The notes: generated by a model not told the origin, from the sequence alone. Shown: positions 1-5,733, counted from the stretch's first letter. The stretch: DNA of 7,743 nucleotides from Bacillota bacterium (GCA_023428885.1 JAEYWQ010000036.1:1-7743); one strand, 5' to 3'. Program-made: numbers and translations.

Positions 1-395
1 ATATACGTACCTTATGCAAGGACATAGGAGAACGATTAGGCGTGGGTGGATGTATGAAAAGCCTGCTTCGTACTAAAGTAAGTGTATTTGAATTAGCTAA
101 TAGTTTAAAAATAGATGAAGTTGAACAAATTATGTTAAATCAAGAAATCGATTCCATCCTAATGCCAGTCGATGCTTGTTTTACGCATCTGCCAAAGGCA
201 GTTATGAATGAGCCTTTTGATAAATTTTTATATAATGGAAATAAGTTAAAGGCTGGGCAGTTCATCATCAAAAGAGAGAATGAGTTAGAAGAAACTGATG
301 AAATCAGAGTTTATGATAGTAAGAATACCTTTACTGGCATCTATAAGTATAACATAGCAGAGGACTGCTATAAGCCAGTGAAGATGTTTTTGTAA
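1..395 (+). CDS. truB: tRNA pseudouridine-55 synthase TruB, C-terminal part (5' truncated by window edge)
   Basis: TruB converts U55 to pseudouridine in the T-loop of tRNAs in the cytoplasm. Only the last 131 codons are present. The frame is open from the window edge (first full codon at position 3) to TAA at 393-395. The visible N-terminal part reads IRTLCKDIGERLG, the conserved TruB motif normally written GTYIRTLxxDIGxxLG. It is followed by GGCMKSLLRT, a stretch typical of Firmicute TruB, and then the short C-terminal substrate-binding region. The catalytic aspartate lies upstream, outside the window. The ATG at 42 is an internal methionine codon or later, not the gene start, because the homology continues upstream of it. 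The gene is 65 bases ahead of ribF, the usual truB-ribF pairing, with no terminator between them, so they are probably cotranscribed. Confidence 0.93.
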   Translation, partial: IRTLCKDIGERLGVGGCMKSLLRTKVSVFELANSLKIDEVEQIMLNQEIDSILMPVDACFTHLPKAVMNEPFDKFLYNGNKLKAGQFIIKRENELEETDEIRVYDSKNTFTGIYKYNIAEDCYKPVKMFL

Positions 396-460
396 TAATA
401 GTACAACCTATGAAGCCATACGGCAAAATAGTAACCTGTAATAGAAAGTTGGTATGAATC

Positions 461-1378
461 ATGGAATACATCTGTGGGAAAACAGAATTTCAATATCATA
501 ACTCCTGTATTACCTTAGGGAAATTTGATGGATTACATCGTGGGCATCAATTGCTATTTTCCTATCTATACAAGTATGAAAAGCAAGGGTATACTTCGGT
601 AATGTTTACCTTTGATTATCATCCAGGGAATCTATTTTCAGATCGTGAAATAGATTTAATTTATACTGAAGAAGAAAAGAAAGCACTGTTAACCGAGCAA
701 GGTCCACAAGTCTTAATCTCTTATCCATTTACAAAGGAGTCAGCAAGTATGGAACCTGAGGAATTTATTCGCAAGGTTCTCATTGAGCAATTGGATGCCA
801 AGATTATAGTCGTAGGAGATGACTATCATTTTGGACGCAAGCGACGTGGAGATATTGCCATGTTACGTGAGTTTTCTAAAGATTATGGCTATGAGTTGAT
901 TGTCTGTGAAAAGCTAAAGTTTGAAGGACAGGAAATAAGTAGTACAAGAATCCGTAGAGAATTAAGCCTTGGACATATGGAGCAAGTAAATGATATGCTT
1001 GGTCACCCATATTCCATTATTGGAACTGTTGTTTCTGGGAGACAGCTGGGAAGAAAGATAGGAATCCCAACTGTGAATATCCTTCCATTGCCACATAAGT
1101 TGCTTCCACCATTTGGAGTCTATGCGTCTAAGGTAAAGGTGAATGGTAACATCTATTATGGAGTAACCAATATTGGATGTAAACCAACCGTAGATCAAAG
1201 CGGTCAAGTTGGTGTTGAAACCTATATCTTTGATTTTAATGAATCGATTTATGGTCAGGAAATCAGTGTTGAATTGTATACCTTTCACAGAGGAGAAGCT
1301 AAGTTTGATTCTGTAGAGGAACTGCAATTGGTTATGGAGAAGGATATTGAATTTGCCAAGGATTATTTCAAACTCTAG
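461..1378 (+). CDS. ribF: Bifunctional riboflavin kinase / FAD synthetase
   Basis: This enzyme phosphorylates riboflavin to FMN and then adenylylates FMN to FAD (EC 2.7.1.26 and 2.7.7.2). At 305 residues it has the normal length for the bacterial two-domain enzyme. The N-terminal nucleotidyltransferase domain shows GKFDGLHRGHQ at 20-30, containing the HxGH signature (26-29), and ISSTRIR at 159-165. The C-terminal flavokinase domain (about 183-305) shows GRKIGIPTVN at 197-206. Its T204 and N206 match the PTAN metal/phosphate motif, with V in place of A. E253 in the ETYIFDF segment matches the catalytic glutamate, and HRGEAKF lies at 276-282. The start is fixed by an in-frame TGA at 455-457 just before the ATG. 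The ribosome binding site is weak (AGAAAG at 443-448). No FMN riboswitch is visible upstream. The next gene begins 24 bases after the stop codon. Confidence 0.95.
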   Translation: MEYICGKTEFQYHNSCITLGKFDGLHRGHQLLFSYLYKYEKQGYTSVMFTFDYHPGNLFSDREIDLIYTEEEKKALLTEQGPQVLISYPFTKESASMEPEEFIRKVLIEQLDAKIIVVGDDYHFGRKRRGDIAMLREFSKDYGYELIVCEKLKFEGQEISSTRIRRELSLGHMEQVNDMLGHPYSIIGTVVSGRQLGRKIGIPTVNILPLPHKLLPPFGVYASKVKVNGNIYYGVTNIGCKPTVDQSGQVGVETYIFDFNESIYGQEISVELYTFHRGEAKFDSVEELQLVMEKDIEFAKDYFKL

Positions 1379-1402
1379 AGTTTGACCTACATGGGGGTTG
1401 GT

Positions 1403-2794
1403 ATGTTAATTATCCCATTAAATACAGGAGGATCTGTTCCTCTCTATGAACAGATCTATGAATTTATTAAGCAAGAAATAAGAACAGGCAAGCTAGCCGT
1501 TGCTCATAAGCTCCCTTCCACAAGGAGCCTTAGTTTAAATCTGCAAATTAGCAGAAGCACGGTAGAGCTTGCCTATAGTCAATTAATCTCAGAGGGTTAT
1601 ATTGAAGCAAGACCAAAGAGTGGATATTATGTATTAAGTATTGGTGATCTGGTGGAAGTACCGAAAGAAATGCAAAAAGTGAATAAAGCAGTGATTAAAA
1701 AGAAAGATATTGCTTTGTTTGATTTTTCTCCTTTTTCGGTGGATATCTCAGAATTCCCTTTTGCAACTTGGAGAAGATTAAGTAACCAATGTATGAATGA
1801 TATGAATCAGGATCTGTTCTTGCTTGGTGAAAGTCAAGGAGATAGCTCTTTAAGAGAAGCGATAGCACGCTATCTTCACAGCTCTCGTGGCGTTATCTTA
1901 GAAGCAGAGCAAATCGTGATTGGTGCGGGAACAGATTATCTTATCCAATTATTGGCTCAAATCCTGTCAAATCATCACCTAATCGCCATGGAGAATCCAT
2001 CTTATAAGAGAGCTTATCAGATATATCAAGGCTTAGGATATGAGGTGATGCCTATTTCCGTGAAGCAAGATGGTATTGATGTGGCGGAATTATCACAATC
2101 AGAAGCAAATCTATGTTATGTGACACCATCTCACCAATATCCACTGGGTGTTGTTATGCCAATTAAAAAACGTATGGACTTATTACATTGGGCATATCAG
2201 ACACAGGATCGGTACATAATTGAAGATGACCACGATAGTGAATTCCGATATAAGGGGAAACCAATACCTTCCTTACAAGGAATTGACCAGAATAACCGGG
2301 TGATTTATTTAGGTACCTTCTCAAGAGCGATAGCGCCTGCGATTCGTATGGGTTATATGGTTCTTCCAATGGAACTCGCAAAACATTATCAGAGTAAACT
2401 TTCTTATTATGCATCTACAGTTTCAAGAATTGACCAGGCAATTATGTGCCGATTCATCAATGGTGGTTATTTTGAGCGCCACTTAAATAAGATGAGAACC
2501 AAATATAAGAGCAAACATGATAGCTTAATCAAGGCTCTTAAAATTTTTGGATCTTCAATAACGGTAAGTGGTGAGCATGCTGGTCTTCATCTTGTTGTTG
2601 AGTTTAAGATCAATCTAACAGAGGAAGAGTTAATACAGAAGGCAAAAGAATCTGGGATATTACTATATGGGTTAAATCGGCATTATATTAAGCAAAAATC
2701 TAGCAAATACCCAACCATCTTACTTGGGTTTGCCAGTGTACCCGAAGATAAGATTGAACAAGGAATTCAAAGGTTGTATGAATGTCTATTTTAG
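1403..2794 (+). CDS. MocR/GabR-family transcriptional regulator with the PLP lysine replaced by arginine
   Basis: This is a fusion of a GntR-type winged helix (about 11-78: LYEQIYEFIKQEI, KLPSTRSLS, SRSTVELAY, EGYIEARPKSGYYV) with a fold-type I aminotransferase-like domain (about 105-463). MocR regulators normally bind PLP through a lysine and act as DNA-binding switches, not enzymes. Family landmarks are present: GAGTDYLIQLL (174-184), ENPSY (197-201), TPSHQYPLG (241-249), IEDDHDSEFRY (273-283) and YLGTFSRAIAPAIRMGY (302-318). In the last motif family members have FSK; here codon 308 is AGA (Arg), so no Schiff base can form. Residue 277 is His where Tyr normally contacts the PLP hydroxyl. 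The frame is otherwise intact, and its 463 residues are a normal length. I chose ATG 1403 over TTG 1382 and ATG 1391 because GGGGG (1392-1396) is well spaced before it and MLIIPLN suits the family N-terminus. Target genes are unknown. Confidence 0.9.
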   Translation: MLIIPLNTGGSVPLYEQIYEFIKQEIRTGKLAVAHKLPSTRSLSLNLQISRSTVELAYSQLISEGYIEARPKSGYYVLSIGDLVEVPKEMQKVNKAVIKKKDIALFDFSPFSVDISEFPFATWRRLSNQCMNDMNQDLFLLGESQGDSSLREAIARYLHSSRGVILEAEQIVIGAGTDYLIQLLAQILSNHHLIAMENPSYKRAYQIYQGLGYEVMPISVKQDGIDVAELSQSEANLCYVTPSHQYPLGVVMPIKKRMDLLHWAYQTQDRYIIEDDHDSEFRYKGKPIPSLQGIDQNNRVIYLGTFSRAIAPAIRMGYMVLPMELAKHYQSKLSYYASTVSRIDQAIMCRFINGGYFERHLNKMRTKYKSKHDSLIKALKIFGSSITVSGEHAGLHLVVEFKINLTEEELIQKAKESGILLYGLNRHYIKQKSSKYPTILLGFASVPEDKIEQGIQRLYECLF

Positions 2795-2896
2795 TTCAGC
2801 CTATGAGCCAAAAGAAGGAATAAGATAAGTTTACCCTTTACAAGATAATTTTGATGTGTTATCATCTTATGTGTGTAAAAACCTATACTCAGAATT

Positions 2897-2926
2897 TGGA
2901 CACTCCAACCTTATTCTTGGTATATG
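2897..2926 (+). promoter_or_regulatory. Probable rpsO promoter (extended -10)
   Basis: The 165-base gap between the MocR gene and rpsO has no convincing terminator. It contains TGGACA (2897-2902, 5/6 to the -35 consensus), an 18-base spacer, and TATATG (2921-2926, 4/6) preceded by TGG, which gives an extended -10. A start near 2933 would leave a short leader of about 27 nt before the rpsO ATG, holding a near-ideal AGGAGG at 2946-2951. This is a prediction from motif match and spacing only. Confidence 0.45.
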
Positions 2927-2959
2927 GTGTTTATCAATAAAATTTAGGAGGACTAATCA

Positions 2960-3226
2960 ATGATTAGCAAAGAAAAGAAATTAGAAATCATCGCTGCTTA
3001 TGGTAGAACAGCAAATGACACTGGATCACCAGAGGTTCAGGTAGCATTATTAACAGAAAGAATAACTGAGTTAACTGAGCATTTAAAGAGCAACAACAAA
3101 GATCACCACTCAAGAAGAGGTCTTCTTAAGATGGTTGGTCAAAGAAGAGGTTTACTTGAATACTTAAAGAAGACTAATCTTGATAGCTACCGTGACTTAA
3201 TTGCACGTTTAGGTTTAAGAAAGTAA
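2960..3226 (+). CDS. rpsO: 30S ribosomal protein S15
   Basis: S15 is a primary 16S rRNA-binding protein of the small-subunit platform. The 88-residue length is standard. Signature segments are DTGSPEVQVALLTERI (20-35), HLKSNNKDHHSRRGLL (41-56, holding the conserved H41, D48 and S51 that contact rRNA) and the C-terminal DLIARLGLRK. The one small departure is N45 where many S15 proteins have His or Lys. AGGAGG at 2946-2951 lies 8 bases before the ATG, which makes the start secure. The gene is bounded by its own likely promoter and a strong terminator, so it may be expressed as a single-gene unit. In many bacteria rpsO is directly followed by pnp; here folT and folC lie between them. Confidence 0.98.
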   Translation: MISKEKKLEIIAAYGRTANDTGSPEVQVALLTERITELTEHLKSNNKDHHSRRGLLKMVGQRRGLLEYLKKTNLDSYRDLIARLGLRK

Positions 3227-3232
3227 TGATGG

Positions 3233-3261
3233 AAAAGATTCTGCTTGCAGAATCTTTTTTT
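3233..3261 (+). terminator. Rho-independent terminator of rpsO
   Basis: The arms AAAAGATTCTG (3233-3243) and CAGAATCTTTT (3248-3258) pair perfectly around a CTTG loop (3244-3247). A run of seven T follows (3255-3261), partly inside the 3' arm. It begins six bases after the rpsO stop codon. This is a textbook intrinsic terminator. Confidence 0.9.
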
Positions 3262-3301
3262 AATCAATAGGAAATTGCATCGTATTTCCTATTGATTAAA
3301 A
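3258..3301. repeat. Perfect 18-bp inverted repeat directly after the rpsO terminator
   Basis: TTTTAATCAATAGGAAAT (3258-3275) and its exact complement (3284-3301) flank an 8-base loop. The left arm starts inside the T-run of the rpsO terminator, so the two hairpins share bases and compete in RNA. No T-run follows on either strand, so it is not an ordinary terminator. It could be an intergenic repeat element, an mRNA 3'-end stabiliser or a backup stop. The function is not known. Confidence 0.8.
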
Positions 3302-3337
3302 GTCCTTCAGGCATGATGCGCAGCTTCGCGCGCGGAA
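3302..3337. other. GC-rich intergenic block resembling the following hairpin
   Basis: This short stretch is markedly GC-richer than its surroundings, with alternating GC near 3317-3334 and a small possible hairpin (GCGC, loop AGCTTC, GCGC). Its core GATGC...CTTCGC (3315-3330) recurs at 3348-3361, and each copy is preceded by AAAAGTC (3298-3304 and 3339-3345). That suggests two diverged copies of one repeat unit. No coding potential was seen. Confidence 0.5.
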
Positions 3338-3374
3338 TAAAAGTCAAGATGCATACTTCGCACCTTGACTTTTA
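3338..3374. repeat. Inverted repeat (hairpin) overlapping the folT promoter
   Basis: TAAAAGTCAAG (3338-3348) pairs exactly with CTTGACTTTTA (3364-3374). A further TGC/GCA pairing inside it (3350-3352 with 3360-3362) follows one mismatch. The loop is ATACTTC. The right arm contains the TTGACT hexamer proposed as the -35 box of the folT promoter. No T-run follows it, so I do not call it a terminator. Confidence 0.75.
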
Positions 3375-3393
3375 GATACTGTTATGCTAAAGT
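3365..3393 (+). promoter_or_regulatory. Probable folT promoter
   Basis: TTGACT (3365-3370, 5/6 to consensus), a 17-base spacer and TAAAGT (3388-3393, 4/6) predict a transcript start near 3400. That is about 16 bases before the riboswitch aptamer, which fits well. An alternative extended -10 (TGT-TATGCT, 3380-3388) overlaps it but has no well-spaced -35. Confidence 0.55.
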
Positions 3394-3415
3394 AATCACG
3401 TCGAATTGCAGAACT

Positions 3416-3518
3416 GTTGCAGAGTAGGATTTTGTGCGTTAAGTGTCACACGGACGGGGAGTTGCCGAGTGGACGAAAAGGTTAAACTTGCGGTACAAAG
3501 TTCGCATCCCGCTGCTAC
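3416..3518 (+). promoter_or_regulatory. Tetrahydrofolate (THF) riboswitch aptamer
   Basis: The segment carries the hallmarks of the folT-associated THF riboswitch class. GAGTAGG (3422-3428) is followed by GCGTTAAGTG (3437-3446), then a GGGGAGTTG loop (3456-3464), GACGAAAAGG, CGGTA and CCCGCTGCTAC near the 3' end. P1 is GTTGCAG (3416-3422) with CTGCTAC (3512-3518), with one T-T mismatch. P2 is TTTGTGC (3432-3438) with GTACAAA. A hairpin is formed by CACACGG (3447-3453) with CCGAGTG, with one A-A mismatch. Loop GGGA can pair with TCCC near 3507-3510 as the class pseudoknot. The next gene, a folate transporter subunit, is the classic target of this class. Members of the class usually lower expression when THF is bound. 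Confidence 0.9.
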
Positions 3519-3545
3519 ATACAAAGAATTTCCTTTTGTTGTAGC
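3514..3545 (+). promoter_or_regulatory. Riboswitch expression-platform hairpin, exclusive with aptamer P1
   Basis: GCTACA (3514-3519) pairs with TGTAGC (3540-3545), and after one bulged T, ACAAAG (3521-3526) pairs with TTTTGT (3534-3539). The left arm reuses GCTAC from the 3' strand of P1, so this hairpin and the ligand-stabilised P1 cannot both form fully. The following ATATTTCT is a poor T-run, so termination here looks weak. Its inner bases 3525-3537 are also complementary to the folT ribosome binding site. Confidence 0.7.
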
Positions 3546-3694
3546 ATATTTCTAAAATCATGCACGACAAATTTATCGTTTATGGAGATACTATATTACT
3601 AGTCACTCCTTCTTGTGTTGCAGCAATATTTTGCAGTAATCAAGGTGTGAATAGTAATAATACAATACCATGACGTTAGAAAGGAGGAAATTCT
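3525..3694 (+). promoter_or_regulatory. Candidate long-range anti-Shine-Dalgarno pairing for folT
   Basis: AGAATTTCCTTTT (3525-3537) can pair without interruption with AGGAGGAAATTCT (3682-3694). The helix has 13 pairs, the first nine from the 5' side plus one more being Watson-Crick, then two G-U pairs and a closing A-U. It would cover the entire ribosome binding site up to the base before the ATG. The same 5' strand is partly tied up in the competing hairpin at 3514-3545. This fits a translational OFF switch: THF stabilises P1, the hairpin is lost, and the anti-SD strand is freed. The complementarity is seen; the mechanism is inferred. Confidence 0.6.
3594..3659 (+). promoter_or_regulatory. 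Large hairpin in the folT leader
   Basis: The 18-base arms 3594-3611 and 3642-3659 are complementary at 16 of 18 positions, with two isolated 1x1 mismatches. They enclose a 30-base loop containing a small GCAA-TATT-TTGC hairpin. The left arm includes CTCCTT (3606-3611), a second sequence able to pair with AAGGAG of the folT ribosome binding site (3681-3686), so this stem would hide that competitor. No T-run follows, so it is not a terminator. Confidence 0.65.
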
Positions 3695-4255
3695 ATGTCA
3701 GATGGTGAAAAAAAACGTGATATCAAATGGATATTCACGATAAGAATTACACTTTCCGTGCTAGTTACACTAGCCTTGTTAATTGCCATTGAAGTTATAT
3801 GTACTAGATTCTTAAAGATAGAACAATGGAATATGCGGTTTTCATTTGGTTTCATACCGGTTGTGATTGCAGGGATTATGTATGGACCTATGGCTGGCGG
3901 TATTGTAGGGGCTATCAGTGACCTTATAGGTGCTACTTTATTCCCTTCTGGACCATTCTTTCCTGGGTTCACATTTACATCTTTTCTAACTGGCTTTTTG
4001 TTTGCTTTATTCTTATACAAGAAGCAAACCATGGGAAGGATCATAATAGCTACGCTGGTTAATCAGGTAGTTTGTAGCCTCTTATTAACCACTTACTGGC
4101 TAAATATCTTATATTACAGTAAAACAAGCTTTTTAGTTCTGCTTGTATCAAGGCTGCCTCAGTTTTTTATTATGACAGCTGTTATGATATTAGTGATTAG
4201 AATTATATGCAAAGAATTAGTACCTAGAATAAAATCGGCACTGGCTCGCTCTTAG
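3695..4255 (+). CDS. folT: Folate ECF transporter S component FolT
   Basis: FolT is the membrane substrate-binding subunit that captures folate for an energy-coupling factor (ECF) transporter. The shared ATPase and T subunits (EcfA/EcfA'/EcfT) are not in this window and are usually encoded elsewhere. The 186-residue protein has a short charged N-terminus and about six hydrophobic segments (roughly 16-37, 48-64, 66-83, 90-108, 114-140, 146-172). Family landmarks are RFSFGFIPVVIAG (48-60), the glycine-rich GPMAGGIVGAISDLIGATLFP (64-84) and PGFTFTSFLTG (90-100), which match the folate-family S component. AGGAGG at 3682-3687 lies 7 bases before ATG. The upstream THF riboswitch supports folate, not another vitamin, as substrate. 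folC lies downstream beyond a hairpin terminator. Confidence 0.93.
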   Translation: MSDGEKKRDIKWIFTIRITLSVLVTLALLIAIEVICTRFLKIEQWNMRFSFGFIPVVIAGIMYGPMAGGIVGAISDLIGATLFPSGPFFPGFTFTSFLTGFLFALFLYKKQTMGRIIIATLVNQVVCSLLLTTYWLNILYYSKTSFLVLLVSRLPQFFIMTAVMILVIRIICKELVPRIKSALARS

Positions 4256-4271
4256 TTAAATATGTGTATTT

Positions 4272-4353
4272 GAGGATGTTGCTATATAATTTCAGAGATT
4301 ATCAGCATACTATTGCTAGATAATAATTTGAAACTATTGGTAGCATCCTTTTT
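4272..4353 (+). terminator. Compound hairpin terminator between folT and folC
   Basis: GGATGTTGCTA (4274-4284) pairs over all 11 positions, with three G-U pairs, with TGGTAGCATCC (4338-4348), and TTTTT follows. Inside, TTTCA (4290-4294) pairs with TGAAA (4329-4333). Innermost, ATTATCAGCA (4298-4307) pairs with TGCT-A-GATAAT (4314-4324), with a single bulged A, around a 6-base loop. The outer stem and T-run form a fair intrinsic terminator for folT. The unusual inner domain makes it about 80 bases long, so an attenuator role ahead of folC is also possible. No T-box or known riboswitch motif was recognised. Confidence 0.7.
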
Positions 4354-4415
4354 AGGGAATGATAGTGAGCTAACACCTTTTACTTATATAGAAATTGGTT
4401 CAGATAGGAGTAGGT

Positions 4416-5687
4416 ATGAAATATCAGGAAGCGTTACAATTTTTGAAGGAATCTACAGATAATACGTGGAAGTTAGGACTAGATCGCCTTCAGGCTCTTT
4501 TAGAAGTGTTAGATCATCCAGAACAAAAACTAAAATATGTTCATATAGCAGGAACGAATGGAAAAGGATCTACTGCTATTATGTTATCTTCTGTCTTATC
4601 TGCCGCAGGTTATAAAGTGGGTTTATTTACATCCCCTTACCTAGAGAAGGTAAATGAGCAAATTCGAATCAATGGCGAAATCATTGCGAATGAAGCATTC
4701 TCAAAGGTATGTAATAAGGTAAAAGAAGCCATGTATCGAATGCATCAGAGTAATTGGCCTACGGAATTTGAACGCTTAACTGCAGTTGCCTTTAGCTATT
4801 TTAAACAGGAAGAATGTGATATTGTAGTGCTTGAGACTGGACTTGGTGGACTTGGCGATGCTACGAATGTAATACCAGCCTGTGAAGTGGCAGTATTTAC
4901 TAACATCGGGATGGACCATATGGATTACTTAGGGACCAATGTGAGTGCTATTGCAAGCATCAAAGCTGGAATTATCAAAAAGGGCTGTCAGGTTGTTAGT
5001 TATGAACAAAGTAAAGAAGTTATGGAAGTATTGCATGAAGCTTGTTTGAAGGCAAATGCTGAGCTAACAGTGGCTCAATTCGATAAAATTAGCTCTCATG
5101 AGGAGCATCTATCCATGCAGAAATTCTCATATAAAGAGTATGAAGATATCTCTTTACCATTGATTGGTGAGCATCAAAGAAAAAATGCAGCAGTTGTCTT
5201 AGAAACTGTATCAGCCTTACAAAGCCTAGGTTATAAGATCCCGAAAGAAGTTATAAAGCGGGGTTTATTCCAAGTGAATTGGCTGGCTAGACTTGAGGTT
5301 CTTGCCAAGAAGCCTTTAGTGATCTTAGATGGTGGACATAATGAGCAATGCATCCAGGAGTTAAAGAAAGTGTTAGCAAAGTATGTGCCAGATAAGAAGA
5401 TCATCTTTGTGGTGGGTGTTATGAAGGATAAAGATTATAAAGCCATGCTTACTCAGCTAGTTCCCTTAGCTAAGGAATTCATAGCTGTTGAACCAGAAAA
5501 TGAAAGAGCACTATCAGCGATATCTCTTGCTATGGCAATCCATGATTTGAACGGTTATGCAAGTGCAGAAAGTTCTGTGGAGGATGGTATTATGACAGCG
5601 CTTGAGATGGCTGGTCCAAGTGATGTAATTTGCATTGTTGGATCTCTTTATATGGCTAGTCAGGTAAGAAATTGTTTTCGGTCATAA
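4416..5687 (+). CDS. folC: Folylpolyglutamate synthase / dihydrofolate synthase
   Basis: FolC is a Mur-ligase-family ATP-dependent enzyme that adds glutamates to folates, and often also makes dihydrofolate from dihydropteroate. Polyglutamylation keeps folate in the cell. The 423-residue length is normal. Motifs seen are P-loop GTNGKGS (46-52), LFTSPYLEKVNEQIRING (70-87), GLGGLGDATN (142-151), the metal-region DH at 167-168, KAGIIK with the likely carbamylated K183, the HQRKNAA segment (253-259), DGGHN (305-309) and DKD (338-340). Departures from the common form are GLGGRLDATN changed at the Arg-Leu pair, Ile before K183 where Glu is usual, and DGGHN for DGAHN; the key nucleotide- and metal-binding residues remain. 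ATG 4416 is preferred over TTG 4395 because AGGAG (4406-4410) is placed for it and the protein then begins MKYQEAL. FolT import followed by FolC trapping is a sensible pathway pair. Confidence 0.95.
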   Translation: MKYQEALQFLKESTDNTWKLGLDRLQALLEVLDHPEQKLKYVHIAGTNGKGSTAIMLSSVLSAAGYKVGLFTSPYLEKVNEQIRINGEIIANEAFSKVCNKVKEAMYRMHQSNWPTEFERLTAVAFSYFKQEECDIVVLETGLGGLGDATNVIPACEVAVFTNIGMDHMDYLGTNVSAIASIKAGIIKKGCQVVSYEQSKEVMEVLHEACLKANAELTVAQFDKISSHEEHLSMQKFSYKEYEDISLPLIGEHQRKNAAVVLETVSALQSLGYKIPKEVIKRGLFQVNWLARLEVLAKKPLVILDGGHNEQCIQELKKVLAKYVPDKKIIFVVGVMKDKDYKAMLTQLVPLAKEFIAVEPENERALSAISLAMAIHDLNGYASAESSVEDGIMTALEMAGPSDVICIVGSLYMASQVRNCFRS

Positions 5688-5703
5688 AAATAGAGAATTT
5701 ATT

Positions 5704-5733
5704 TGGAAAGCTCTGGAAAGCTCTGGAAAGCTA
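5704..5733. repeat. Three tandem decamers TGGAAAGCTC
   Basis: TGGAAAGCTC occurs at 5704-5713 and 5714-5723, and a third copy ends in A instead of C (5724-5733). The array starts 17 bases after the folC stop and ends 37 bases before the pnp -10 box. The 10-base period puts each copy on the same face of the helix, as expected for clustered regulator sites, but replication slippage would give the same pattern. Confidence 0.8.

Noticed and set aside
1382..1402. TTG 1382 or ATG 1391 as the start of the MocR gene
   Set aside because: Only ATG 1403 has a purine-rich site (GGGGG, 1392-1396) at good spacing, and the family N-terminus fits from there.
962..2414. Open frames on the - strand at 962-1327 (121 codons) and 2163-2414 (83 codons)
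   Set aside because: They lie opposite the well-supported ribF and MocR genes and read as low-quality shadow translations.
3460..3515. tRNA-like appearance: AGTTGCCGAGTGG resembles a Ser/Leu tRNA D-arm and GTTCGCATCCCGC resembles a T-arm
   Set aside because: No acceptor stem or anticodon arm can be built, and the whole segment matches the THF riboswitch layout, including GCGTTAAGTG and GAGTAGG, just before folT.
3514..3553. Transcription terminator as the riboswitch output
   Set aside because: The hairpin is followed by ATATTTCT, which is not a convincing T-run. The complementarity to the folT ribosome binding site points to translational control instead.
3676..4044. 122-codon open frame on the - strand opposite folT
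   Set aside because: It is antisense to a clear folT frame, has no family resemblance and has no credible ribosome binding site.
4395..4415. TTG 4395 as the start of folC
   Set aside because: AGGAG (4406-4410) lies inside that extension and serves ATG 4416; the added residues match nothing in the family.
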